Below are positions 1 to 6,346 of a stretch of 11,387 bases of DNA, one piece after another. Made by a program: the position numbers and the translations under genes. The notes below the pieces were generated by a model. The model was given only the letters and a program-made list of their open reading frames with translations. It ran no database searches and had not been told where the DNA came from. Each line of letters opens with the position of its first letter. Within the stretch, counting starts at the first letter, position 1. The DNA lies in the NCBI GenBank assembly GCA_937910785.1, contig CALDLG010000008.1:1-11387 (forward strand), read 5' to 3'. This DNA is from an uncultured Lachnospiraceae bacterium. GTDB taxonomy: Bacteria > Bacillota > Clostridia > Lachnospirales > Lachnospiraceae.

Positions 1-426
1 GATTGGGCCGCAGAGCATGTTGTAGGCGTTGCTCAGGGTTCCAGTGAAGATATTATGGCAGATCTGAGAGCGAACTTTAACGGCGAATGTACGGAAGTCG
101 GTATGTACCTTGCAATGGCAAGAGTTGCACACAGAGAAGGTTATCCGGAAATCGGCCTGTACTGGGAGAAAGCTGCCTGGGAAGAAGCAGAGCATGCTGC
201 TAAATTCGCAGAGCTGCTCGGAGAAGTGGTAACGGATTCCACGAAGAAAAATCTTGAAATGAGGGTGGAAGCCGAAAATGGCGCAACCGCGGGTAAATTC
301 GATCTTGCAAAACGCGCTAAAGCTGCAAACCTCGACGCAATTCATGATACCGTTCATGAAATGGCCCGTGATGAGGCAAGACATGGAAAAGCCTTCGAAG
401 GTCTGTTAAAGAGATACTTCGGCTAA
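1..426 (+). CDS. Reverse-type rubrerythrin (NADH peroxidase family), 5'-truncated by window edge
   Basis: The reading frame is open from base 1, so the gene starts outside the window; 141 C-terminal residues are visible. They form a ferritin-like four-helix diiron domain: an early helix with NGECTE, an EEAEH motif (WEEAEHAAKFAELLGE), a VEAE segment, and a second DEARH motif near the C-terminus. These Glu and His residues are the expected diiron ligands. The protein ends directly after this domain (LLKRYFG) with no C-terminal rubredoxin. The first visible residues (DWAAEHVVGVAQGSSEDI) match the linker of clostridial reverse rubrerythrins, whose rubredoxin domain lies at the N-terminus, so I infer that domain is off-window. 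Family role: cytoplasmic reduction of hydrogen peroxide using electrons from NADH via rubredoxin. The rubredoxin gene 33 bp downstream fits an electron-supply partner in the same operon. Confidence 0.9.
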   Translation, partial: DWAAEHVVGVAQGSSEDIMADLRANFNGECTEVGMYLAMARVAHREGYPEIGLYWEKAAWEEAEHAAKFAELLGEVVTDSTKKNLEMRVEAENGATAGKFDLAKRAKAANLDAIHDTVHEMARDEARHGKAFEGLLKRYFG

Positions 427-459
427 AATAATTTCTATGATACAAAGGAGGAAAAAGCT

Positions 460-633
460 ATGCAGAAATATTTTTGTAATCCCTGCGGGTACACTTATGA
501 TCCCGAAAAAGGTGATCCGGAACACGGCATCGCTCCGGGTACCGCTTTCGCAGATCTTCCGGACGACTGGTGCTGCCCTTTATGCGGCGTAAGCAAGAGC
601 ATGTTCCAGCCCTGCATCGATAATTACAACTAA
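460..633 (+). CDS. Rubredoxin, 57 residues
   Basis: A short complete gene: ATG at 460, TAA at 631-633. The product has the full rubredoxin signature: CNPCGYTYDPEKGDPEHGIAPGT, then FADLPDDW and CCPLCG. The four iron ligands would be Cys6, Cys9, Cys39 and Cys42. Length fits the usual 52-58 residues. Cys38, immediately before the second pair, occupies a position that is usually Val, and a fifth spare cysteine lies at 52; neither should prevent Fe(Cys)4 formation. An AAAGGAGG ribosome binding site ends 8 bases before the ATG. It follows the rubrerythrin gene by 33 bp with no terminator between, and a strong terminator follows, so the two are probably co-transcribed. Role: small cytoplasmic one-electron carrier, probably feeding the rubrerythrin upstream. 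Confidence 0.95.
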   Translation: MQKYFCNPCGYTYDPEKGDPEHGIAPGTAFADLPDDWCCPLCGVSKSMFQPCIDNYN

Positions 634-638
634 ATGGG

Positions 639-682
639 AAGAAGCTGCTGCCATTTTAATCCGGACAGCAGCTTCTTTTTTT
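639..682 (+). terminator. Rho-independent terminator of the rubrerythrin-rubredoxin operon
   Basis: A perfect 12-bp stem (AAGAAGCTGCTG at 639-650 pairs with CAGCAGCTTCTT at 666-677) runs into seven T residues at 676-682, starting 6 bases after the rubredoxin stop. On the opposite strand the same hairpin is followed only by a weak T-run, so it may serve the convergent anti-sigma gene (ending at 722) less efficiently; no better terminator for that operon is visible. Confidence 0.92.
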
Positions 683-721
683 CCGCCCGATCTTCCGTTC
701 ATTGTTTTCCGCGCATTTTTG

Positions 722-1804
722 TCAGTCTTTCTCTCCCAGCAGCTCAAACGTAATAAAGAGCTCCTTCCGGTTCGGGTCCTCCTTTGCTTCCACGCCGGCT
801 TCCGCACAGGTCATGATCCTGCTGTTCACCTGAATATCCACCGACTTTGTTGTTTTGTCCTGAAACTGAACCGTACAGGTAATAATCGTATTATTAAACA
901 TATTCTGCATGCCCTGATTCTTTTCTTCCAGACTCTTTCCTTCTCCCCATATCAGCTCAAGTATTTCCGGTTTTCCCGAAACCTCATTGCACAGATTGAT
1001 CCATGTATATTGATCTGACTGCTTCCGGTAATCCAGCGTAAAGGAACGGTATAAAACCGTTTCATAGTGACGGGCCGCCGGGTCGTCCGATTCTTCATCC
1101 GTCCCGCCGATCATTCCCGTATTCAGTTCGCCGTCATAAAGCTCACCATCGATAATAATACTTTCTCCTTTCGGCTGTACAATCTGAAATGCGCCCTGGT
1201 TGATGCTGTATGTGATCTTCTCGATATTACTTCCTGTACATGTAAGCGGCAGACCGATACAATAGTCCACTCCCCCGTCTTCCGTTCCCCCCATTACCCA
1301 GTTGCTCGCCTGCTTTCCGTTAATCTGCGTATCATGATCGGAAAGTCCCGCGTTATCAACAAGCGGAACCGGCTGTCCTTCTTCCAGCTCCGCCGCCTGA
1401 ACCTGCAGCGTAAACATATGATCAATTGCAGTCAGGAAATTCTCATCTTCTCCTTCCTCTCCAACCGGAATCCCTTCTGTTTCCGTCCCGTTCTCCGCAT
1501 AATCCACGGGCCTGTTCCAAATCCACTTTACGCTGACAGCCAGGGTAATGACTGCCGCGCAGACCGCCGCACCGGTCACAATACCGACTATCCGGCTTCT
1601 TTTCCGCAGACCGCTTCCTTTTTTATTCCGCCGTCCTCCTTCCGATTTACTTTTCGATTCTGCGTTTTTATTTTTTTCTCCATATTGCTCCTCTTTCATC
1701 GTTCTTTCCCCTTCCGCTTTGATGATTAAAAAGGCAGCTTCGGCTTTCTCCTGAACGATTTCAGGCACATCGATATCATATAAGAAAACATTTTTCCTGC
1801 TCAT
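722..1804 (-). CDS. Putative membrane-anchored anti-sigma factor
   Basis: A 360-residue protein that I do not recognise by name. Visible layout: a short N-terminal helical segment (about 10-35, with VPEIVQEKAEAAFLIIK); a charged, Lys/Arg-rich stretch (55-71); one transmembrane helix (about 72-96); then about 260 residues outside the membrane, acidic and with a beta-rich look. Positive charge before the helix predicts N-terminus inside. A short cytoplasmic domain, one membrane span and a large outer sensor domain, encoded directly after an ECF sigma gene, is the standard anti-sigma arrangement, so I infer that it holds the sigma factor at the membrane. No zinc-binding HxxxCxxC motif is present, so it is not a classical ZAS-type anti-sigma factor. 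The gap to the sigma gene is 5 bases, and the ribosome binding site (GAAAGGGG) lies in the last codons of that gene. The outer domain's ligand is unknown. Confidence 0.72.
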   Translation of the reverse strand: MSRKNVFLYDIDVPEIVQEKAEAAFLIIKAEGERTMKEEQYGEKNKNAESKSKSEGGRRNKKGSGLRKRSRIVGIVTGAAVCAAVITLAVSVKWIWNRPVDYAENGTETEGIPVGEEGEDENFLTAIDHMFTLQVQAAELEEGQPVPLVDNAGLSDHDTQINGKQASNWVMGGTEDGGVDYCIGLPLTCTGSNIEKITYSINQGAFQIVQPKGESIIIDGELYDGELNTGMIGGTDEESDDPAARHYETVLYRSFTLDYRKQSDQYTWINLCNEVSGKPEILELIWGEGKSLEEKNQGMQNMFNNTIITCTVQFQDKTTKSVDIQVNSRIMTCAEAGVEAKEDPNRKELFITFELLGEKD

Positions 1805-1809
1805 GCGGT

Positions 1810-2328
1810 TTACCCCTTTCTTTCCAATTCACAATAGTATCCGGCAAGCTTTGCGCGTCCCCGCGAAAGCCGCGTCTGTACCGTACTTTTCGGAATCTTC
1901 AAAATCTCCGCTATTTCATGAATGTGATAACCTTCACTGTAAAATAAAGTCATTATGATACGATATTTTTCATCCAATGACGCCAGCGCTTCCATCAATT
2001 CAATCTTATATTCATCATAAACTGCCGGTTCCTCATATTCTTCAAGCCGTTCCACATTCCTTGCCTCTTTTCTGAGTTTATAGCATTTATGAATCAGTAT
2101 TCTTGTCATCCATGTTTTAAAATATCGGGGATATTTCAGCGTATCAAGCTTCTCCCAGCAGACAAGAATGGTATCCTGAATTGCATCTGCCGCATCTTCG
2201 TCATTCATCAGAATTGCCAGAGCAACCTTATACATATCCTTCATATAAAGCTGCATCAGTTCAGTAAAAGCGTCCGGTTCCTTTCTTTTGGCCTTTTCGA
2301 CCAGTTTTTCAGTTTCCCTGCCTTGCAT
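1810..2328 (-). CDS. ECF-type sigma-70 family RNA polymerase sigma factor
   Basis: The product is 172 residues, the typical size of an ECF sigma factor with only regions 2 and 4. Region 2 (about 18-85) contains DAFTELMQLYMKDMYKVA, the DAADAIQDTIL core-binding segment and the region 2.4-like YFKTWMTRILIHKCYKLRK. A charged linker (88-105) follows. Region 4 (about 107-162) includes ALASLDEKYRIIMTLFY and the DNA-binding helix-turn-helix HEIAEILKIPKSTVQTRLSRGR. An AGGAGG site 8 bases before the ATG supports the start. It is first in a two-gene operon with the putative anti-sigma factor, so it probably directs an envelope-stress response and is held inactive by its partner. I could not find a convincing sigma-A or ECF-type promoter between 2329 and 2460 on the minus strand, so autoregulation is untested. 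It resembles the SigV/SigW-like group but I cannot name the subgroup. Confidence 0.93.
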   Translation of the reverse strand: MQGRETEKLVEKAKRKEPDAFTELMQLYMKDMYKVALAILMNDEDAADAIQDTILVCWEKLDTLKYPRYFKTWMTRILIHKCYKLRKEARNVERLEEYEEPAVYDEYKIELMEALASLDEKYRIIMTLFYSEGYHIHEIAEILKIPKSTVQTRLSRGRAKLAGYYCELERKG

Positions 2329-2508
2329 GAAACCTTCCTCCTGTGCACACGATAAATTGAGATTTCTTTAGAGCGTCCTCTGTATATTAGATCATAGCTT
2401 TACGGAAAAAATCTCACGGATATATAATTTTTTTGTAAAAATTTGCCGGAACTAATCGTTGCCCGGCGACGGGGTCAGGCCGCGTCATGGCGCATCAGCC
2501 AATTCATC

Positions 2509-2537
2509 TTGAAAATAAACTGCCCGTAAAATATAAT
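2509..2537 (+). promoter_or_regulatory. Sigma-A promoter of the MATE exporter gene
   Basis: TTGAAA (2509-2514), a 17-base spacer and a perfect TATAAT (2532-2537). Transcription should start near 2544, giving a leader of about 50 bases before the ATG at 2594. The rest of the 265-bp divergent region (2329-2593) shows no other signal I can support. Confidence 0.8.
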
Positions 2538-2593
2538 AGAATAAAACAGCCGGCAGTATCTTACCCGGACAAAACGAACAGGGCGGAACAGAT

Positions 2594-3991
2594 ATGGAAC
2601 AGGTAATACAGAAAGAATTACAGCAGGAGATACCTCAAAATAAAAAACCGAAACACAGCAGAGAAAATATCCGCATTACTTTCAACATGGCATGGCCGTC
2701 TATTGTAGAATCGTTTTTCACAGCTTTTGCAGGGCTGGTAGACTCTCTGATGGTCAGCTCTCTCGGCTCTTACGCAGTAGCGGCCGTAGGGCTTACGACT
2801 CAGCCCAAATTTATTGGTCTTTCGCTTTTCTTTGCCCTGAATGTTGCGGTCTCCGCACTGGTCGCCAGACGGCGCGGGGAAGAAAAACCCGAAGAAGCCA
2901 ACCGTATACTCAGTACGGCCATCCTTTTTATTGTGGCAGCCGCTGCGGTATTGAGCGTTCTGTTTGTAGCGCTGGCCGATCCCATCATTCATCTGTGCGG
3001 TTCCACGCCGGAGACTCATGACAGCGCGGTGGCATATTTCCGAATTATTATGGGCGGCATGATTTTCAACTGCATCCAGATGGGCATCAATTCCGCTCAA
3101 AGAGGCGCTGGCAATACGAAAATTACCATGCGTACTAACGTGACCTCCAACACGGTCAATATCATTTTTAACTATCTGTTGATTACCGGACGCTTCGGTT
3201 TTCCGGCCCTGGGAATACATGGAGCGGCTCTGGCAACCGTCCTCGGAACGGTAGTGGCTTCTTTTATGAGCATTCTGTCCATCCTGAAACCGGACGGTTT
3301 TATCAGCCTGCCTTATATTCTCAAAAATAAGGTATTCCCTGCTATGGAATGCTTTTTCCATCTAGTCAGAGTTGGCTACAGCGTTTTCTTCGAACAGATT
3401 CTCATGCGAATCGGCTTTATGATGACCGCCATCATGGCAGCCAGACAGGGAACCGACGCAATGGCTGCCCATCAGGTGGGCATGAATATCATGGGCCTGT
3501 CTTTCTCTTTCGGGGACGGACTTCAGGCGGCCGCAGTCGCGCTGATCGGGCGCAGTCTCGGCGCCGGCGACGAAGAACTCGCCAAAGAATACGGCCGCAT
3601 CTGCAGAATGTTCGGCGGCATAATTTCCGCGTGCCTTGCGGTTCTGTATTTCGTGGGAGCCGGGCCGCTTATGGGGCTCTTTTTCACCGAAGAACATATT
3701 GTCGCCATCGGTGTCAGCATCATGCGGGTTATTATCTTCGTCGTCGCTTTCCAGATCAGTCAGGTCGTATACATGGGCTGTCTGAGAGGAGCCGGCGATA
3801 CCTTCTATACTGCCGTGGCCTCCACAATCAGCGTTACCTTCATCCGTACGATCGGCTCCTATCTGGGAGGCTATGTGCTGGGGCTCGGTATCGTGGGAAT
3901 CTGGCTGGGCGTTCTTGCAGATCAGATTTCGAGATTTCTCTTTGCTTCGACGCGTTTTAAAAAAGGAAAATGGACACAGATCAAAATATAG
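2594..3991 (+). CDS. MATE family multidrug/cation exporter
   Basis: A 465-residue, very hydrophobic protein with the twelve-helix pattern of MATE transporters, which expel cationic drugs or metabolites in exchange for Na+ or H+ across the cytoplasmic membrane. Family marks: the N-terminal WPSIVESFF segment (about 34-42) leading into helix 1 with a conserved-type Asp50, and the duplicated signature that shows the two homologous halves, QRGAGNTK (169-176) and LRGAGDTF (397-404). The length is normal and the frame is intact. The first 28 residues are polar and cytoplasmic. The start has only a weak ribosome binding site (GGGCGGA, 7 bases upstream), but no better in-frame ATG lies close by. It is transcribed alone from its own promoter, divergent from the sigma operon; I see no terminator in the AT-rich 40 bases after the stop. 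The substrate cannot be told from sequence. Confidence 0.92.
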   Translation: MEQVIQKELQQEIPQNKKPKHSRENIRITFNMAWPSIVESFFTAFAGLVDSLMVSSLGSYAVAAVGLTTQPKFIGLSLFFALNVAVSALVARRRGEEKPEEANRILSTAILFIVAAAAVLSVLFVALADPIIHLCGSTPETHDSAVAYFRIIMGGMIFNCIQMGINSAQRGAGNTKITMRTNVTSNTVNIIFNYLLITGRFGFPALGIHGAALATVLGTVVASFMSILSILKPDGFISLPYILKNKVFPAMECFFHLVRVGYSVFFEQILMRIGFMMTAIMAARQGTDAMAAHQVGMNIMGLSFSFGDGLQAAAVALIGRSLGAGDEELAKEYGRICRMFGGIISACLAVLYFVGAGPLMGLFFTEEHIVAIGVSIMRVIIFVVAFQISQVVYMGCLRGAGDTFYTAVASTISVTFIRTIGSYLGGYVLGLGIVGIWLGVLADQISRFLFASTRFKKGKWTQIKI

Positions 3992-4031
3992 CGTTTTATA
4001 ATTTCTTTATTCTTTCTTTATATTTCTATTA

Positions 4032-4060
4032 TTGATTGTTTGTTCTATTTGATGTATAAC
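4032..4060 (+). promoter_or_regulatory. Probable sigma-A promoter of the hsp20 gene
   Basis: TTGATT (4032-4037), a 17-base spacer and TATAAC (4055-4060). The -10 element overlaps a perfect 5-bp inverted repeat, TATAA-CAA-TTATA (4055-4067), which could be a repressor site. Transcription would start near 4068, leaving a leader of about 120 bases. Neither a CIRCE element nor a CtsR heptad repeat is present. Confidence 0.6.
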
Positions 4061-4187
4061 AATTATAAACAAAGGAACAAAAGAACCCATTTACCTTTGT
4101 GGAAACAATCATTTTTACCGAATCGATGATATGATTTATCGGAATCCGGCAATAATAAGTAGAAATTATAAAGAAGGAGTGATTATT

Positions 4188-4640
4188 ATGTTAAGACCGG
4201 CATTATTCGACAATCGCAATTACAAACCCATGTTTTTCGAAGATTCATTCGACAAGATGTTCGACAATGCTTTCAGAGATTTCTGGGGAAACAATGAACT
4301 GGAACGTCATGACGCTTTCAGAACCGATGTGATCGATCAGGGCGACAGCTATCTGCTTCAGGCAGAGCTTCCGGGCTTTCAGAAGGAGGATATCAGCATT
4401 GATCTGAAAAATGATCTGCTGACCATTTCGGCTTCTCACAAAGAAGAAAAGGACGAGGAGGATAAAAATAAATATATCCGTAAGGAAAGATATTACAGTT
4501 CCTATTCCAGAAGCTTCCGTGTTAATAACATCGAAGCCGGTGATATTGATGCCTGCTATACCAACGGTATTCTTGAGGTTAAATTTCCGAAAAAGGATAT
4601 CGACAGCAAAGAAGCTGTTCAGCGGATAGAAGTAAAATAA
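4188..4640 (+). CDS. Hsp20/alpha-crystallin family small heat-shock protein
   Basis: A 150-residue ATP-independent holdase chaperone that keeps unfolding cytoplasmic proteins soluble, usually as a large oligomer. The N-terminal arm (1-41) is rich in Phe and Asp (MFFEDSFDKMFDNAFRDFW). The alpha-crystallin domain runs from about 42 to 136 and has the marks ELPGF (60-64), a beta-strand core LKNDLLTISA (73-82) and the closing NGILEVKFPK (126-135). A short C-terminal tail carries the I-x-V motif (147-149), which docks into neighbouring subunits. The start at 4188 is chosen because AAGGAG (4174-4179) lies 8 bases upstream; the in-frame ATG at 4131 has no such site and would add 19 residues unlike the family. 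It is monocistronic between its own promoter and terminator. Confidence 0.95.
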   Translation: MLRPALFDNRNYKPMFFEDSFDKMFDNAFRDFWGNNELERHDAFRTDVIDQGDSYLLQAELPGFQKEDISIDLKNDLLTISASHKEEKDEEDKNKYIRKERYYSSYSRSFRVNNIEAGDIDACYTNGILEVKFPKKDIDSKEAVQRIEVK

Positions 4641-4671
4641 CATCGCTGTAGAATCATAGAATACTACCTGT

Positions 4672-4710
4672 AATCGGAGACAGCTCGAAAGAGCTGTCTC
4701 CGATTTTATT
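4672..4710 (+). terminator. Rho-independent terminator of the hsp20 gene
   Basis: A perfect 15-bp stem (4672-4686 with 4691-4705) is capped by a GAAA tetraloop and followed by a short T-rich tract (TTTTATT). It begins 31 bases after the hsp20 stop codon. Confidence 0.92.
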
Positions 4711-4721
4711 ATAAATGGGTA

Positions 4722-4749
4722 TTGACTTTTTATGTTATGCAAGTATAAT
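4722..4749 (+). promoter_or_regulatory. Sigma-A promoter of the citrate-synthase-like gene
   Basis: TTGACT (4722-4727), a 16-base spacer and TATAAT (4744-4749), close to consensus. Transcription should start near 4755-4757, giving a leader of about 68 bases before the ATG at 4824. Confidence 0.85.
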
Positions 4750-4759
4750 TGTATACAAT
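4748..4759. promoter_or_regulatory. Palindromic candidate operator at the transcription start
   Basis: ATTGTATACAAT is a perfect 12-bp palindrome that overlaps the last bases of the -10 element and the predicted +1. A repressor bound here would block the promoter. Its TTGT-ATAC-type form resembles sites of several GntR-family regulators; that assignment is inference, and no regulator gene lies next to it. Confidence 0.4.
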
Positions 4760-4823
4760 AATTCAATGTTTGAAAGCCCGCTGTACAATCCGGCTCACAA
4801 AACGATGGAAAGGTATGAATACG

Positions 4824-6206
4824 ATGAAAAAAATACTGTATAACCAGCACACGCATCTGCTTGAGGAAAACCAATATGTCTATGGGCTGCAGGATGTTCC
4901 TTCTCCGGAGCTGTTCCGGGAAGTTTTTCCCTATGATATGGTTCCGAAGGTTACCTATAATCATCGGCATGTACCGATTAACATGCCTGAAGAGATCTAT
5001 ATTTCCGATACCACCTTCCGGGATGGTCAACAGTCAAGAACACCGTATACTGTCGATCAGGTTGTAAATATTTATAAGATGCTTCACCGTCTTTCCGGTC
5101 CAAACGGCATTATCCGTCAGAGTGAATTTTTCGTTTACTCTCAGAGGGACCGGGATGCCATCGAAAAATGCATGGAGCTGGGATATGATTTTCCTGAAAT
5201 CACCACCTGGATTCGTGCAACAAAAGAGGACTTTGCGCTCGCAAAGAGTATGGGTATTCAGGAAACCGGCATTCTTGTGAGCTGCTCCGATTACCATATA
5301 TTCAATAAAATGGGGCTTACGAGAAGTCAGGCTATCGACAAATACCTCCGCATCATCCAGGAATGTCTGGATGCGGGACTGCGGCCGCGATGCCATTTTG
5401 AAGATATCACCAGAGCGGATTTTTATGGCTTTGTAATTCCTTTTGCCATTAAACTGAAAGAGCTTTCCGATGAATATCAGATTCCGATCAAAATACGGGC
5501 CTGCGATACACTGGGACTGGGCGTATCCTATCCCGGCGTATCCCTTCCGAGAAGCGTGCCCGGCATTATGTACGGTCTTTCCCATTACGCCGATATTTCA
5601 AGCGATATGATAGAATGGCATGGCCACAATGATTTCTATAAAGGCGTGGCAAATGCCTCCACCGCATGGCTTTATGGCGCTTCAACCGTTAACTGTTCCC
5701 TGCTTGGTATCGGTGAACGCACCGGAAATGTTCCGTTAGAGGCCATGGTCTTTGAATATGCGTCCTTTAAGGGAACCTTTGACGGCATGGACCCGACGGT
5801 AATTACGGAAATTGCTGACTATATTTCCAGGGAAACGAACTATGATATTCCGCCGATGACACCCTTTGTGGGAGAAAATTTCAATCTGACCAAAGCGGGA
5901 ATTCATGCGGACGGCCTTCTGAAAGATGAAGAAATTTATAATATTTTTGATACCAAGAAGCTGCTCAACCGTCCCCCGCTTGTTGCCATCAACAACCTTT
6001 CGGGCGTTGCGGGCATCGCTTACTGGCTGAACCAGTATTATAACCATACGGCAGAAACAATGATCTCCAAAAAAGACCCTCTTGTTCTTTTTATCAAAAA
6101 ATGGGTTGACGAACAGTACGAAGGCGGCCGGATTACCTACATTACGACTTCCGAATTAGTATCTCTGGTAAACCAATATAGATCGGAACAAAGCGTTTCT
6201 CATTAA
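4824..6206 (+). CDS. Re-citrate synthase-like DRE-TIM metallolyase (2-isopropylmalate synthase superfamily)
   Basis: A 460-residue enzyme of the HMGL-like/DRE-TIM group, which joins acetyl-CoA to a 2-oxo acid using a divalent metal. Visible motifs: DTTFRDGQQ (62-70) with the catalytic Arg66 and metal-ligand Asp67; HGHND (266-270), whose two His residues are metal ligands; GIGERTGN (295-302); and KAGIHADG (357-364) in the C-terminal subdomain. The leucine-binding regulatory domain of true LeuA is missing. The N-terminal extension (ILYNQHTHLLEE...DVPSPELFREVFPYD) and overall length match clostridial proteins related to the Re-citrate synthase of Clostridium kluyveri, so I prefer citrate formation from oxaloacetate, leading to 2-oxoglutarate and glutamate. 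Homocitrate or isopropylmalate synthesis cannot be ruled out. The 4824 start is set by GGAAAGG (4807-4813), 10 bases upstream; an in-frame ATG at 4749 lies inside the -10 box and cannot be used. No leu or citric-acid-cycle genes adjoin it. Confidence 0.68.
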   Translation: MKKILYNQHTHLLEENQYVYGLQDVPSPELFREVFPYDMVPKVTYNHRHVPINMPEEIYISDTTFRDGQQSRTPYTVDQVVNIYKMLHRLSGPNGIIRQSEFFVYSQRDRDAIEKCMELGYDFPEITTWIRATKEDFALAKSMGIQETGILVSCSDYHIFNKMGLTRSQAIDKYLRIIQECLDAGLRPRCHFEDITRADFYGFVIPFAIKLKELSDEYQIPIKIRACDTLGLGVSYPGVSLPRSVPGIMYGLSHYADISSDMIEWHGHNDFYKGVANASTAWLYGASTVNCSLLGIGERTGNVPLEAMVFEYASFKGTFDGMDPTVITEIADYISRETNYDIPPMTPFVGENFNLTKAGIHADGLLKDEEIYNIFDTKKLLNRPPLVAINNLSGVAGIAYWLNQYYNHTAETMISKKDPLVLFIKKWVDEQYEGGRITYITTSELVSLVNQYRSEQSVSH

Positions 6207-6216
6207 ATCACCTTAA

Positions 6217-6257
6217 AAATCACCGCGCAGTATGACCTCTGCGTGGTGATTTAATTG
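6217..6257. terminator. Bidirectional terminator between convergent genes
   Basis: A 14-bp stem (6217-6230 with 6239-6252, one G-U pair) with an 8-base loop lies 10 bases after the stop of the citrate-synthase-like gene. Plus-strand readthrough meets TTTAATT; on the minus strand the stem is followed by a run of five T, so it can also end the tetR transcript, whose stop is at 6347. The remaining stretch 6258-6346 shows nothing I can support. Confidence 0.8.
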
Positions 6258-6346
6258 CCGTATAACATCCATTTTTCAGTGTAACTTACCTTTCGCTTTC
6301 TTTCCCGTCATAAACAGGTCAGATGTCCTGTGAAACAGATCAGGCT

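Noticed and set aside
1067..1729. Open frame of 220 codons on the plus strand opposite the anti-sigma gene
   Set aside because: No ribosome binding site or recognisable domain, with Arg/Phe/Ser-rich composition; the minus-strand gene has operon context, a ribosome binding site and a clear membrane helix.
2329..2460. ECF-type promoter for autoregulation of the sigma operon
   Set aside because: No GGAAC/TGAAAC-like -35 at proper spacing from a CGTC-like -10 on the minus strand; A/T-rich hexamers there (TTTACA, TATATA, TAATAT) do not give acceptable spacing.
2448..2486. GGAAC...CGTC on the plus strand as an ECF promoter for the MATE gene
   Set aside because: Spacing is about 30 bases (20 to the nearer GGTC), well outside the usual 16-17; a good sigma-A promoter lies just downstream.
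4131..4187. Longer Hsp20 start at 4131
   Set aside because: No ribosome binding site; AAGGAG lies 8 bases before 4188, and the extra 19 residues do not resemble Hsp20 N-termini.
3992..4187. CIRCE or CtsR operator upstream of hsp20
   Set aside because: I searched by eye for TTAGCACTC-N9-GAGTGCTAA and for tandem GGTCAAA heptads; neither is present.
4749..4823. Longer N-terminus for the citrate-synthase-like protein from an ATG at 4749
   Set aside because: That ATG begins at the last base of the TATAAT box and upstream of the predicted transcript start, has no ribosome binding site, and adds residues unlike the family; ATG 4824 has GGAAAGG 10 bases upstream.
6290..6346. Small inverted repeat (ACAGG/CCTGT) after the tetR stop
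   Set aside because: Only 5 bp with a long loop and no T-run; the 14-bp bidirectional hairpin at 6217-6252 is the better terminator.
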